A DNA stretch of 64,000 bases from Okeania sp. SIO2B3 (GTDB lineage: Bacteria > Cyanobacteriota > Cyanobacteriia > Cyanobacteriales > Microcoleaceae): contig NZ_JAAHGH010000007.1 in the NCBI RefSeq assembly GCF_010672525.1, positions 172,265-236,264 on the forward strand, written 5' to 3'. The notes under the pieces are model-generated. The model was not told where the DNA came from. It worked only from the letters and a program-made list of their open reading frames with translations, and made no database searches. Position 1 is the stretch's first letter. Each line of letters begins with the position of its first letter. The translations under genes were made by a program, and so were the position numbers. This document shows, in pieces, positions 47,801-57,360 of the stretch.

Positions 47801-49753
47801 ATGTCTGAAAAACAGCGCCGTATATTCCGCAAAGAATCTTTAGAACGGCTTTCTTCCCCAGAAAAAATAGACCAATTAATGCAAGTAGTTACTCTCAAAG
47901 ATTGGCTACCTTTAGCAACATTAGGTAGTCTAGTAATTTTGGGTTTACTATGGAGTATTTTCGGCAAAATACCTATTACTATTAGTGGAAAAGGAGTATT
48001 AATTCGCCCCCGACAAGTAATAGAATTTCAGTCAGCGATCGCTGGTAGATTACAATCTTTAAATATAGAAGATGGGCAGTGCATAAAAAAAAATTATGTA
48101 CTGGCAACTATCGATCCATCTCAGCTCAAAAAACAATTAGAATTACAACAGAATAAACTAACTCAATTAGAATCTCAAGCTCAAAATACTCAACAATTAC
48201 AAAATCAACGAACTCAACTCGAAATAGAAGCTTTAGCAGGGAAAAAAAACAGTTTAGAACAACGCTTGAAAGATACTCAGGCAATAGCACCAATACTGCA
48301 AAACGATACTTTAAATGCCATCGGAGAACAACGTCAGAGTTTAGAAAAACGTTTGTCAGATCTAGAAACAGTAACTCCCGCATTAAAAGAGAAAAAATTA
48401 GAGGCGATCGCCAAACAAAAAACTAGCTTACAACAGCGTTTGCAAGATGCTAAAACACTAACTCCTGAGCTACAAGAAAAACAACTAGCAGCACTCACTG
48501 AACAAAAAGTTACCCTGGAACAAAGTTTAGAAAATACCAAAGCTTTAACCCCTATTTTGCTTAATCAAAATGAAGTAGCATTACAACAGAAACGAGAAAG
48601 TCTACTGCAACGTTTACAAGATGCACGAGAGTTAGCTCCTACTTTTGAAGAGAGACTAGAAAGACGTCAGGAATTACATGAACAGGGAGCCATTTCTGAA
48701 AATATTCTATTACAAAGCAAACAAGAATATCAACAAAATCTGCAAAATATTACAGAAATAGAAGCAGAGTTAAAACAACTAGAAGTAGAGCGAACAGAAA
48801 CTATAGAAAAATATGCACAAAACCTCAATAATATCAAAGAAATTGAGACTAAATTAACAGAATTAAAAGTGCAGGAAGCAGAAGTTAATCAACAATATTT
48901 AGACAACCTCAATACTATTAGAGAAATTGAAACCCAAATTCAAGGATTAGATTTACAAACAACCGAAACTGACGAACAATTTTTAGATAATATCAACAAA
49001 ATTAATGAAATAAAAGCAGATTTACAAGAACTCAAACTACGAGAAACAGAAACAAAGCAAAAATTTTTAGAAAATCAGAATACAATAACTCAAATAAAAG
49101 CAGATTTACAAGATTTAGATACTCAGAGAAAACGTTTAGAACAAGAAAATTTAGAAGCAGTTAATACACGCAAAAATCAAATAGAAGAAGTTAAACGAGA
49201 AATTGCTCAATTAGAAAAACAAATTGCTGATAATAGCAAAATTCTTAGTCCTGTAGATGGATGTATTGTGGAAATTCAAACTACTCTCGGACAATTTGTC
49301 AATCCAGGTACTACTCTGGGTAAAATTAATATCAAAGGAAAATCAGGAGAACTACAAGCAGTCAGTTATTTTGCTGTTTCAGATGGCAAACGCATCACAC
49401 CAGAGATGGAAATTTTAATCACTCCCGATACTGTAAAACGGGAAAGATTTGGTGGAATTATCGGCAAAATTATTTCTGTATCTGATTTTCCTGTAACAAA
49501 AGAAGGTGCAAACTTCGTAGTAGGAAATTCCGAAATAGTAGAAAATATTATCGGCGAAAATGGGGGGAAAATAGAAGCGATCGCTCAACTAAAATTAGAC
49601 CCTAATACCTTTAGTGGTTATCAATGGTCTTCTTCAAAAGGACCCCAACAAAAATTAACCGCTGGTACAACCACAACAACACGAGTACGAGTAGAAGAAA
49701 GAGCGCCTATTACTTTTGTTTTACCAATTTTAAGAGAGTGGAGTGGGATTTAA
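47801..49753 (+). CDS. NHLM/NHLP-type HlyD secretion adaptor with extended repeat coiled coil
   Basis: 650 residues. The N-terminus FRKESLERLSSPEKIDQLMQ and VVTLKDWLPLATLGSLVIL (one membrane span, about 35-55), followed by ISGKGVLIRPRQVIEFQSAI, matches the HlyD-family adaptors of NHLM bacteriocin systems. After the first lipoyl half-motif comes a very long coiled coil: about four 29-residue units (LEQRLKDTQAIAPIL type) then about five 28-residue units (YLDNLNTIREIETQIQGL type), and then ILSPVDGCIVEIQTTLGQFV, the second lipoyl half. The C-terminus is a beta-barrel. HlyD adaptors bridge inner-membrane ABC exporters to the outside; no ABC transporter or precursor peptide gene is adjacent here. 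Confidence 0.87.
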   Translation: MSEKQRRIFRKESLERLSSPEKIDQLMQVVTLKDWLPLATLGSLVILGLLWSIFGKIPITISGKGVLIRPRQVIEFQSAIAGRLQSLNIEDGQCIKKNYVLATIDPSQLKKQLELQQNKLTQLESQAQNTQQLQNQRTQLEIEALAGKKNSLEQRLKDTQAIAPILQNDTLNAIGEQRQSLEKRLSDLETVTPALKEKKLEAIAKQKTSLQQRLQDAKTLTPELQEKQLAALTEQKVTLEQSLENTKALTPILLNQNEVALQQKRESLLQRLQDARELAPTFEERLERRQELHEQGAISENILLQSKQEYQQNLQNITEIEAELKQLEVERTETIEKYAQNLNNIKEIETKLTELKVQEAEVNQQYLDNLNTIREIETQIQGLDLQTTETDEQFLDNINKINEIKADLQELKLRETETKQKFLENQNTITQIKADLQDLDTQRKRLEQENLEAVNTRKNQIEEVKREIAQLEKQIADNSKILSPVDGCIVEIQTTLGQFVNPGTTLGKINIKGKSGELQAVSYFAVSDGKRITPEMEILITPDTVKRERFGGIIGKIISVSDFPVTKEGANFVVGNSEIVENIIGENGGKIEAIAQLKLDPNTFSGYQWSSSKGPQQKLTAGTTTTTRVRVEERAPITFVLPILREWSGI

Positions 49754-49757
49754 TTGT

Positions 49758-49808
49758 AAGGAAGAAGGAAGAGGGAAAAAGGAAGAAGGAAGAAGGAAGA
49801 AGGAAGAG
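49758..49808. repeat. GAAGGAA-type heptamer repeats
   Basis: Seven-base-period array GGAAGAA/GGAAGAG immediately after the HlyD stop. Similar arrays occur at 8400-8430, 23600-23640 and 53423-53480, a type frequent in filamentous cyanobacteria. Confidence 0.8.
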
Positions 49809-49821
49809 AAAGTTTAGTTGT

Positions 49822-50886
49822 CTAACCTCTCAAGTGATTTGATATATATAGAAAATCATGGTTATTTTTCATATATTCTTTTGATTCGCTGGCTATATCT
49901 TTGTATGTATTACCTGTTTGAATATGCTTAAACTGAGCAATATAATCACGTTTTGAAATATGATTCATAAATAGTTGTGAATTCCAGTGAAGATTAAGTC
50001 TATTCAAGCTTTCTATAATAACTAATCCTTGTTTCTTATTATTTCCACTGAGTTCCATTAAAGTTCTTGCTTCTAAAAGCAAGGCAGCTGCCATAAACAT
50101 CGGTTGCCTAAAATTATTTTTAAGTTCATTTTTTAAAATACGGACATAATTTAAGCAACTTTCAAAATCATTATTTAGATATTTTGAATACGCTGATGCA
50201 AACCATACATTTTTTATTTGATCTAGCCCAACTTTCGCAGCATTATCAACAAGATATTCATAATCTATCTTAGATTCAGATATACCTAGCAAACCTGAAC
50301 TATTCACTAAATATTCTCTCCAAATGATAGAAGCATTATGATAGTCTAAAATATCTCTAGGTAGAATAGTATTGTTTATTTCTTGCTTGACATTATTCCA
50401 TATCTCAAGAGATTGTTGATACTCTTTTAAATAAAAAAGAGATTTTCCATAGTGAACAGCAGCAATTTGAAAAATAGGATTAGAATTATCTATATTTTTA
50501 ACAAAGGTTTCTAAATGTCTTCGTGCTTTTTTATAACAACCTTCTTGTAAAAAGTACAACGCGTAGTAATATTCTATATTTAATAACCCTTTGTTATTTT
50601 TTTCATCTTTCAATATTGAATGTGATATATCTAAAAGCTTTTTAATGTTCTTCCCCTCAGACCGCCAAAAATAAAAAGACGCTTCATATGGCAAATCTAT
50701 AATCTCTGAGATAAGCACATTTTGTACATAATCATAATCTATATCCATTTTATCTCTACTAATCTGTTCTTTATGGAAAGGTTTAGTAACATCAGAAGGT
50801 ACGATTATTGAAAGATTATAGGAATTATTAATTACTTTTGGTGCTTTAACCGAGAAAATCTTTGCCCTTTCCACATAGGTTTCCAT
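49822..50886 (-). CDS. TPR-like helical repeat protein, unknown function
   Basis: 354 residues. After a roughly 60-residue start the sequence is a series of helix pairs resembling tetratricopeptide repeats: NIEYYYALYFLQEGCYKKAR, FQIAAVHYGKSLFYLKEYQQ, SLEIWNNVKQEINNTILPRD and VWFASAYSKYLNNDFESCLN. No catalytic motif, signal peptide or membrane span. It may be a scaffold for a regulator or peptide system, but there is no direct evidence. It converges with the HlyD gene and ends 69 bases from it. Confidence 0.7.
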   Translation of the reverse strand: METYVERAKIFSVKAPKVINNSYNLSIIVPSDVTKPFHKEQISRDKMDIDYDYVQNVLISEIIDLPYEASFYFWRSEGKNIKKLLDISHSILKDEKNNKGLLNIEYYYALYFLQEGCYKKARRHLETFVKNIDNSNPIFQIAAVHYGKSLFYLKEYQQSLEIWNNVKQEINNTILPRDILDYHNASIIWREYLVNSSGLLGISESKIDYEYLVDNAAKVGLDQIKNVWFASAYSKYLNNDFESCLNYVRILKNELKNNFRQPMFMAAALLLEARTLMELSGNNKKQGLVIIESLNRLNLHWNSQLFMNHISKRDYIAQFKHIQTGNTYKDIASESKEYMKNNHDFLYISNHLRG

Positions 50887-51334
50887 TCTGTAGGCGATCG
50901 TAGTGCTGGACGTATCTGTCCTAGTAGAGATGTAGCAATGAATATACTTATAGAAGTCACGATCGCTTTAGGTAAGGTACGACGTTAAAAAAGCGGTTAG
51001 CACTTAGCACTCAGCAGTAAGCTTTTAGAAGGGGAATGTTACTCCTCCGCGCACCTTCAGGTTTCTATAAACCCAAGTAGGGGTGATTCGCGAATCACCC
51101 CTACAAGCTGATAACTGTTTGCAGAACATTCCAGTACGGAAATGCTAAAAGCTAATATCTAGTTAACTATTATAGCTCTTTGCGTAGGGAACAAGGAACA
51201 GAGAATCATGGAAGTTGACAAGGTAATTATTCTATGCTAGAAAAAGGTGGAAATTGGGAAAATCGCAAGAGTGTTTGCTCCCAAGATGTTGAAAATATCT
51301 GATTTCAAATAAACTCAAAATCAAAGAAAAGTCT
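50887..51334. other. divergent spacer before glyQ with repeat fragments
   Basis: Holds HIP1-like GCGATCG sites, family A-like fragments (TTAGCACTTAGCACTCAGCA, CTGTTTGCAGAACATTCCAG) without clean ends, and GTAGGGGTGATTCGCGAATC, a short palindrome at 51077-51096. Promoters for the TPR-like gene and glyQ must lie here. Confidence 0.45.
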
Positions 51335-52234
51335 GTGAATTTCCAATCAGTCATAGCTACCTTAAATCAGTTCTGGAGCGATCGCGGCTGTCTCATCGCT
51401 CTACCTTATGATACTGAAAAAGGAGCAGGTACAATGAATCCCCACACATTTCTGCGGGCGATCGGTCCTGAACCTTGGTCAGTTGCTTATGTCGAACCCT
51501 GTCGTCGCCCTACTGATGGACGTTATGGGGAAAACCCCAACCGCTTCCAACACTACTACCAATATCAAGTCCTGATCAAACCTTCTCCCAATAACATTCA
51601 GGATGTGTATCTCGACTCTCTCCGCGCTCTGGGGATCTGCCCAGAAGACCATGATATTCGTTTTGTAGAAGACAACTGGGAAGCTCCTACTCTTGGAGCT
51701 TGGGGAGTAGGTTGGGAGGTTTGGCTTGATGGCATGGAAATTACGCAGTTTACCTACTTTCAACAATGTGGTAGTATAGATTGCCGACCAGTGTGCATCG
51801 AAATTACTTATGGTTTAGAACGCCTTGCCATGTATCTCCAAGAAGTAGATGCGATTACAAAAATAGCTTGGACTGATAAGGTAACTTATGGAGACGTTTA
51901 TCTTCAGGGAGAAATTGAACAATGTACCTATAATTTTGAGGCATCTAATCCTGAGTTTTTATTTACCCTCTTTGGTCTCTATGAAAAAGAAGCTGAACAA
52001 CTAACAAAACAAGGATTAGTTTTACCAAGTCTTGATTACGTTCTCAAATGTTCTCATAGTTTTAATTTACTTGATGCTAGAGGGGTAATTTCTGTCACCG
52101 AACGCACTCGTTATATTGGCAGAATTCGTAATCTAGCACGCAAAGTCGGTCAACTTTATTTACAACAACGGGAAAGTCTTAACTTTCCATTGCTGAAAGC
52201 TAACCCAGAAGGTCAGGCTAAAGCAGCAGCTTAA
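51335..52234 (+). CDS. glyQ: glycyl-tRNA synthetase alpha subunit
   Basis: GlyQ is the catalytic subunit of the bacterial alpha2-beta2 glycyl-tRNA synthetase. 299 residues from a GTG start: [100 protein letters not shown] and [16 protein letters not shown] are all characteristic. The beta-subunit gene glyS is not in the window and must be elsewhere, as is usual in cyanobacteria. Confidence 0.97.
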   Translation: MNFQSVIATLNQFWSDRGCLIALPYDTEKGAGTMNPHTFLRAIGPEPWSVAYVEPCRRPTDGRYGENPNRFQHYYQYQVLIKPSPNNIQDVYLDSLRALGICPEDHDIRFVEDNWEAPTLGAWGVGWEVWLDGMEITQFTYFQQCGSIDCRPVCIEITYGLERLAMYLQEVDAITKIAWTDKVTYGDVYLQGEIEQCTYNFEASNPEFLFTLFGLYEKEAEQLTKQGLVLPSLDYVLKCSHSFNLLDARGVISVTERTRYIGRIRNLARKVGQLYLQQRESLNFPLLKANPEGQAKAAA

Positions 52235-52922
52235 CGAAGTCAGAAGTCAGAAGTCAGAAGCGAGTGTGTAATTCTGAGGTCTCCTCAGAATGTAAGACAA
52301 ACTTCATTTCAGTCAGAAGTTAACCCACCCCTCGCCCCTCCCCCTCCCAGCTATCCCTGATAAGGAACTCCTGAAACCCTTGTAGGAGGGTGGGGAAGAG
52401 GGGGAAGAGGGGGAAGAGGGGGAAGAGGGGGGAGTAAGAATTTTGTCTACAGTCCTCACTTATAGTGTATTTTTCAATACAATTTTCTCCCGAAAAAGCC
52501 GCTCCCAGACTTACCCATAACTTGTCTTTTTTGTCTACGTTTTATGTTAAGAAAGATGTTTATAAAGCATAGCCCTCCCAGGAGGGGAAGTAGGGGATTT
52601 GAGCAAGCCTCCAACAATCATTTTAACGAAGTCAGAAGTCAGCAGTTAACCCACCCCTCGCCCCTCCCCCTCCCGTGGAGGGGAAGTAGGGGATTTGAGC
52701 AAGCCTCCAAAATCATTTCGTCTGAAAAGGCGGGGTTACGCGACCCAATTATAGCAGTGTACGCTGGTATATTTGCAAATTGCAGGAGGTGTCCAATCGC
52801 TAAAATATTAATATTATTGGCATTTTTTCCCCCTATTGCCTGTTGCCTGCGCACAGCGCTATATTTTGATAAACTTAAACTTTGAACAAACAAGAAAGCA
52901 AAAACTACCACCAGAGAAAGAA
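52235..52922. repeat. spacer with GC-rich repeats and nonamer array
   Basis: A hairpin ATTCTGAGG-TCT-CCTCAGAAT follows glyQ (52271-52291, no U-run). Family C copies lie at 52322-52350 and 52648-52690, with a central fragment at 52573-52590. GGGGAAGAG is repeated four times (52392-52427). GGGATTTGAGCAAGCCTCCA occurs twice (52593 and 52691). No gene. Confidence 0.65.
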
Positions 52923-53399
52923 ATGGAAATCAGAGAATATTTAGAACCAATAGCTGACATATTCCGCAATTTCGGTACGCCAGAACCAATTGTACATTGG
53001 GGACATCCATTGATGATGGCGATCGTTGTATTTGTTATGGGTAGCTTTGTGGGTTTTACTGGATGGCGCAGACGAGTAGTTACTGATGAAGCCATAGCTG
53101 TTGAAAGTGCCTCTAGCCACCGTAAGATGGCATCATTTATGTTTTTATTTATGGCATTAGGTTATACCGGTGGAATATTATCTCTAGTGATGCAGGAACA
53201 GCAAATATTTGAAAGTCCTCATTTTTGGACTGGTTCAGCAGTATTAGCATTACTGGCAACAAATGGTTTTATCTCCCTAACAAAATTTGGTGGAAATCAA
53301 GCTGTATTGCGTACTGCTCATGCTTATCTTGGTAGCATCGCACTTTGTATCATGTTTGTTCATGCAGTGTTGGGTTTAAGACTTGGTTTAGCTATCTAA
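52923..53399 (+). CDS. DUF4079 family membrane protein
   Basis: 158 residues from the ATG at 52923, which follows AGAAAGAA; an earlier in-frame ATG would pass through unlikely sequence. Four hydrophobic segments: HPLMMAIVVFVMGSFVGFTG, MASFMFLFMALGYTGGILSL, HFWTGSAVLALLATNGFISL and LGSIALCIMFVHAVLGLRLG. Histidines at VHWGHPLMM, SSHRKM, PHFW, TAHAYLGS and FVHAVLG recall b-type haem ligands of cytochrome b561-like proteins, the fold assigned to DUF4079. Haem binding is not proved. Found in cyanobacteria and plant chloroplasts; role unknown. Confidence 0.85.
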   Translation: MEIREYLEPIADIFRNFGTPEPIVHWGHPLMMAIVVFVMGSFVGFTGWRRRVVTDEAIAVESASSHRKMASFMFLFMALGYTGGILSLVMQEQQIFESPHFWTGSAVLALLATNGFISLTKFGGNQAVLRTAHAYLGSIALCIMFVHAVLGLRLGLAI

Positions 53400-53422
53400 A
53401 TTTTGAATCCATAAGCAATTTT

Positions 53423-53480
53423 CCCTTCTGCCTTCTGCCTTCTGCCTCCTGCCTCCTGCCTTCTTCCTTCTTCCTTCTTC
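53423..53480. repeat. CCTTCTG heptamer array just before comEC
   Basis: About eight units of a 7-bp repeat (CCTTCTG, then CCTCCTG, then CCTTCTT) end nine bases before the comEC ATG. They occupy the position of the ribosome binding site, and no AGGAG-like sequence follows. Confidence 0.85.
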
Positions 53481-53488
53481 AATAAAAT

Positions 53489-55945
53489 ATGAATCAAGCT
53501 GTAGCAATTGTCATCAGCCTAGCTTACATATTGGGGCTAGTATCTACCATTGTTCCTTGGGGTATATATGGTATGCTAACTATGGGCTTAGTCTTAGCAA
53601 TTATCGTACAACAAGGATACCGACAAAACTTACGAAGATCGACTAAAATAATAGCAACTTCTCAGCCAAAAATTAATACTGAAGACTTACTCAGAAATGG
53701 TCAGTTTCCAGATTTACTCCCAAAAAGAACGAGAAAATCTCTGCTAAATTCAAATTGGTTGTGGATAACCGCTGGGGCGATCGCTTTTCTTGCTAGTATT
53801 TATTTTTTAGTCCGAGTACCCCAACCATCAATAGATGACGTTAGTAAAATAATTCCCGTTGATGGTAACTCCCAGCAACAACAAGTAGTTACTGTTCGTG
53901 GAAAAGTGCTTTCTCTTCCCCGCAAGACTCGCTCAGAAAAAGCACAACTGTGGCTAAATGTAACTCAAGTTAGTGAAATAGTAGGTACTGATGGTTCGGC
54001 TAATGTACACCAAGACGTTACGGGTAAACTTTATGTCACAGTTCCTCTATTACAAGCAACAGGTGTCTATCCTGGTGAGGCAGTAGCAATTACTGGTTCT
54101 TTATACAAACCATCACCAGCAACTAATCCTGGAGGGTTTGATTTTCGTGCCTACTTGGCTAGACAAGGTGCTTTTGCTGGCATTGCAGGTTATAAACTCA
54201 CCATCACTAACCAAGAAAAGACTAATATTTGGGGATTAAGTCGGATACGACAACGAATTATTCGCTCTCATGTGAGTTCTTTGGGTGTACCAGAGGGTCC
54301 TCTTGTGAGTGCAATGGTATTAGGTCGTAGAGCTGTAGATTTATCTTATCAATTACGAGATAAGTTTGTCAAAGTAGGGTTGGCTCATGTATTAGCAGCA
54401 TCAGGTTTTCATATTTCGTTAATTTTGGGTGTGGTGCTGACTTTGACTAAAAGCTTGCCTCCTGGAGCAAGATTTAGCTTTGGCATTCTGACTTTAATTA
54501 TTTACGTTGGTTTAGCAGGTATTTCACCTTCAGTATTACGAGCAGCATTTATGGGGTTGGCGGCTTTGGTTGCCATTGTTTCTCAACGTCAAGTTAAACC
54601 ATTAGCTTCTTTAACTGTGGCTGCAACTTTTCTACTATTAATCAATCCTTTATGGATTTGGGATTTAGGATTTCAGTTGAGTTTCTTGGCAACTTTTGGG
54701 TTGTTGGTAACAGCGCCACCATTAATGAAACATTTGGATTGGTTGCCTTCTGGTGTTGCATCTCTGGTTGCTATTCCGATCGCTGCTTCTATTTGGACTT
54801 TGCCTCTATTACTGTATGTTTTTCATGTTGTGTCTCCCTATACTATTTTTGTGAATATTATTACTGCGCCTTTGGTTGCGGTGATTACACTGGGTGGTTT
54901 TATCAGCGCCATCGTGGCTTTGATTTCTCCTTATGTAGGTAGTCTTATTGCTGGAATATTATATTTTCCAGTCAAGGTTTTAATAGGGATCGTAAATTTT
55001 TTTAGTGCGTTGCCAGGAAATCAAGTGGCGGTGGGTGCTATATCAATTTATCAATTGGTTGTGCTTTATGGGTTGATTTGTGGTATATGGTTGTGGAGAA
55101 ATAGACCGCCAGAAGTGAATCAGAGAAAAAAGAAAAAGTTTTCTCTAAAGTCTTGGCAGTGGGGTGTGATTTTAGCGATCGCTATCATTATTATTCCTCT
55201 TTGGTATACTCGAGCTTCTGTGTTTCAAGCTACTATTCTTGACTCATCTGAGGAACCAGTGTTTGTGGTTCAAGATGGACGGAAAGTAACTTTGATTAAT
55301 TCTGGAGGTGAAAATACGGCTAAGTTTATGGTATTACCATTTTTACGCCAGCAAGGTATTAATAGAATTAATTGGTCTATTGCCCTTCATTCTCAAAAAG
55401 GTTTGAGTCGTGGTTGGTCAGATATTTTGAATACTTTGAGAGTGAAGATATTTTATGATGTGGAAGCTGATGATGAAAAGAATTATCAAACTAACAACCA
55501 ACCTGTTCTAGATGCTGTGGGAGCTAGTCGGGCTGATTATTTTACTTTGGTAAATAATCAAACTGTTGAATTGGGTTCGATACAGATGAAGTTAATTAAT
55601 TCTGAGACCCCAATTGTGGAATTTCTGATTCATGGCCAAAAGTGGTTATTATTGGGAGATGTAAAATTGCGGGAACAGAGTCGGTTACTAGCGGCCAGAA
55701 GTTTTCCGCAGACTCAGGTGCTTTGGTGGTCTGGGAACAAGTTAAATCCAGAGTTGTTGAATATTATTCGGCCAAAAGTAGCGATCGCTTCGTCTGATTC
55801 TGTCCATCCAGATATGGTGGAACTTTGCCGGGAAAATAATATTCTTCTATTTTGGACTGGTCGTGATGGTGCCATTCAATGGACTCCTGCTACAGGGTTT
55901 CAAACTACTTTAGAATCGGATAAGGTTGATAGTTCTTTACTTTGA
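53489..55945 (+). CDS. comEC: ComEC/Rec2 family DNA-uptake channel protein
   Basis: 818 residues. N-terminal membrane spans and a DUF4131-like OB region (VVTVRGKVLSLPRKTRSEKA, YVTVPLLQATGVYPGEAVAI) precede the Competence domain, whose signature FVKVGLAHVLAASGFHISLI and GLAGISPSVLRAAFMGLAAL is clear, followed by further spans (NPLWIWDLGFQLSFLATFGL). ComEC forms the inner-membrane channel for single-stranded DNA in transformation. The C-terminal part is the usual beta-lactamase-like region, but I see no HxHxDH motif: the first strand reads ILDSSEEPVFVVQDG and the later segment SIALHSQKGLSRGW, so nuclease activity is unlikely. This reduced tail is the notable deviation. Confidence 0.9.
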   Translation: MNQAVAIVISLAYILGLVSTIVPWGIYGMLTMGLVLAIIVQQGYRQNLRRSTKIIATSQPKINTEDLLRNGQFPDLLPKRTRKSLLNSNWLWITAGAIAFLASIYFLVRVPQPSIDDVSKIIPVDGNSQQQQVVTVRGKVLSLPRKTRSEKAQLWLNVTQVSEIVGTDGSANVHQDVTGKLYVTVPLLQATGVYPGEAVAITGSLYKPSPATNPGGFDFRAYLARQGAFAGIAGYKLTITNQEKTNIWGLSRIRQRIIRSHVSSLGVPEGPLVSAMVLGRRAVDLSYQLRDKFVKVGLAHVLAASGFHISLILGVVLTLTKSLPPGARFSFGILTLIIYVGLAGISPSVLRAAFMGLAALVAIVSQRQVKPLASLTVAATFLLLINPLWIWDLGFQLSFLATFGLLVTAPPLMKHLDWLPSGVASLVAIPIAASIWTLPLLLYVFHVVSPYTIFVNIITAPLVAVITLGGFISAIVALISPYVGSLIAGILYFPVKVLIGIVNFFSALPGNQVAVGAISIYQLVVLYGLICGIWLWRNRPPEVNQRKKKKFSLKSWQWGVILAIAIIIIPLWYTRASVFQATILDSSEEPVFVVQDGRKVTLINSGGENTAKFMVLPFLRQQGINRINWSIALHSQKGLSRGWSDILNTLRVKIFYDVEADDEKNYQTNNQPVLDAVGASRADYFTLVNNQTVELGSIQMKLINSETPIVEFLIHGQKWLLLGDVKLREQSRLLAARSFPQTQVLWWSGNKLNPELLNIIRPKVAIASSDSVHPDMVELCRENNILLFWTGRDGAIQWTPATGFQTTLESDKVDSSLL

Positions 55946-56230
55946 GAAGGGAGAAGGGAGTAGGGAGTAGGGGAATAGGGGAGTGGCTCACAGGGATTAT
56001 GGCACGGATACACGGATACCGAAGTCGTAGGGGCGAATGGCATTCGCCCGTACAGGAGTAGGGGAGTAGGGGAGTAGAGAAATGTCCGCGCTCTGTTTGC
56101 GTAGTGCTATGGATTTAGGATTTTTTACAAATAATTCAGATTTGCTGTATAATATAATAATGTGTATTTTCTGAAGATCGAAATTTAATTATCATTTTTG
56201 ACTTTTCAATTTTGACTTTGGATTTTTTAT
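55946..56230. other. spacer between comEC and tRNA-Ser
   Basis: Carries GGGAGTAGGGGA-type simple repeats, the GGAGTGGCTCACAGGGATTA plus TGGCACGGATACACGGATA repeat shared with 36872-36912, and GGGGCGAATGGCATTCGCCC, a 20-base palindrome at 56031-56050. No gene seen. Confidence 0.55.
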
Positions 56231-56315
56231 GGAGAGGTGGCAGAGTGGTCGAATGCGGCGAACTCGAAATTCGTTGAAGGGTGACTTTCCGTGGGTTCGA
56301 ATCCCACCCTCTCCG
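56231..56315 (+). tRNA. tRNA-Ser (CGA)
   Basis: Acceptor GGAGAGG pairs with CCTCTCC, the anticodon arm GCGAA-CTCGAAA-TTCGT gives anticodon CGA, a long variable arm (GAAGGGTGACTTTCC) follows, and the T arm is GTGGGTTCGAATCCCAC. 85 nt, discriminator G, CCA not encoded. Confidence 0.96.
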
Positions 56316-56370
56316 TTTAAGTTTAACTTATCTACAACATTGGCGATCGCCCTCACTATTAACTATTTTT

Positions 56371-57360
56371 AGTTGAATAAAAAGTCATGCGTATAGCCGA
56401 ATGATCCCTTATAGTAGATAAGATATCACAAAAATTGCAAGGATGCAACCAAAATTCCTTTGACCCGCGTTTTTTTAGGAGCTTCGCACAATGATAATAA
56501 ATATTGATTGGTGATTTTTCACTCAAGAGGTATGGATGGAAAGATTCGGTCGGGGAAAAACAAATATTTTTAGGAGCTTTTCACCATGAAAATATTTCTG
56601 CTATTGCTCTTGGAAAAATTCCTGAATATTTTGATTGTGTATTAGTTTAGAAGTTTAGTTGAATAAAAAGTCATGCGTATAGCCGAACGACCCCTTATAG
56701 TAGATAAGATATCACAAAAATTGTGAGGATGCAACCAACATTCCTTTGGCGCGCGACTTTTTAGAAGCTTCACATAATGAAAATGAATATTGGTGATTTT
56801 TCACTCTATGAGCTGTGAATAGAAAGATTCGGTCGGGGAAAAACAAATATTTTTAGGAGCTTTTCACCATGAAAATATTTCTGCTATTGCTCTTGGAAAA
56901 AATTCCTGAATATTTTGATTGTGTATTAGTTTAGAAGTTTAGTTGAATAAAAAGTCATGCGTATAGCCGAACGACCCCTTATAGTAGATAAGATATCACA
57001 AAAATTGTGAGGATGCAACCAACATTCCTTTGACGCGCGACTTTTTAGAAGCTTCATAAAATGATAATAAATATTGATTGGTGATTTTTCACTCAAGAGG
57101 TATGGATGGAAAGATTTGGTCGGGAAAAAACAAATATTTTTAGAAGCTTTTCACAGTGAAAATATTTCTGCTATTGCTCTTGGAAAAATTCCTGAATATT
57201 TTGATTGTTTGTTAGTTTAGAAGTTTAGTTGAATAAAAAGTCATGCGTATAGCCGAGCGGACCCTTATAGTAGATAAGATATCACAAAAATTGTGAGGAT
57301 GCAACCAAAATTCCTTTGGCGCGCGATTTTTTTAGGAGCTTCACAGAATGAAAATGTTGG
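56371..57360 (+). repeat. four tandem ~285-bp units resembling a decayed small gene
   Basis: Units begin AGTTGAATAAAAAGTCATGC at 56371, 56657, 56941 and 57227 (the last is partial). In one frame of unit 1 (56387-56650) an 88-codon frame can be followed: MRIAE, a stop, SLIVDKISQKLQGCNQNSF, then three stops, then LIGDFSLKRYGWKDSVGEKQ and IFLGAFHHENISAIALGKIP, ending EYFDCVLV. Units 2-4 read R where unit 1 has the first stop, unit 1 reads Q where the others have a stop, and unit 3 keeps the last block open (LEAFHSENISAIALGKIPEY). An alternative short frame, MKIFLLLLLEKFLNILIVY, starts at ATG 56586 behind AGGAG and is discussed in the findings. Confidence 0.7.

Noticed and set aside
56371-57360. 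CRISPR array
   Set aside because: The units are about 285 bp with no short constant repeat/variable spacer pattern; no cas genes are present.
56371-57360. Diversity-generating retroelement template/variable repeats
   Set aside because: Differences between units are not concentrated at adenines and no reverse transcriptase is present in the window.
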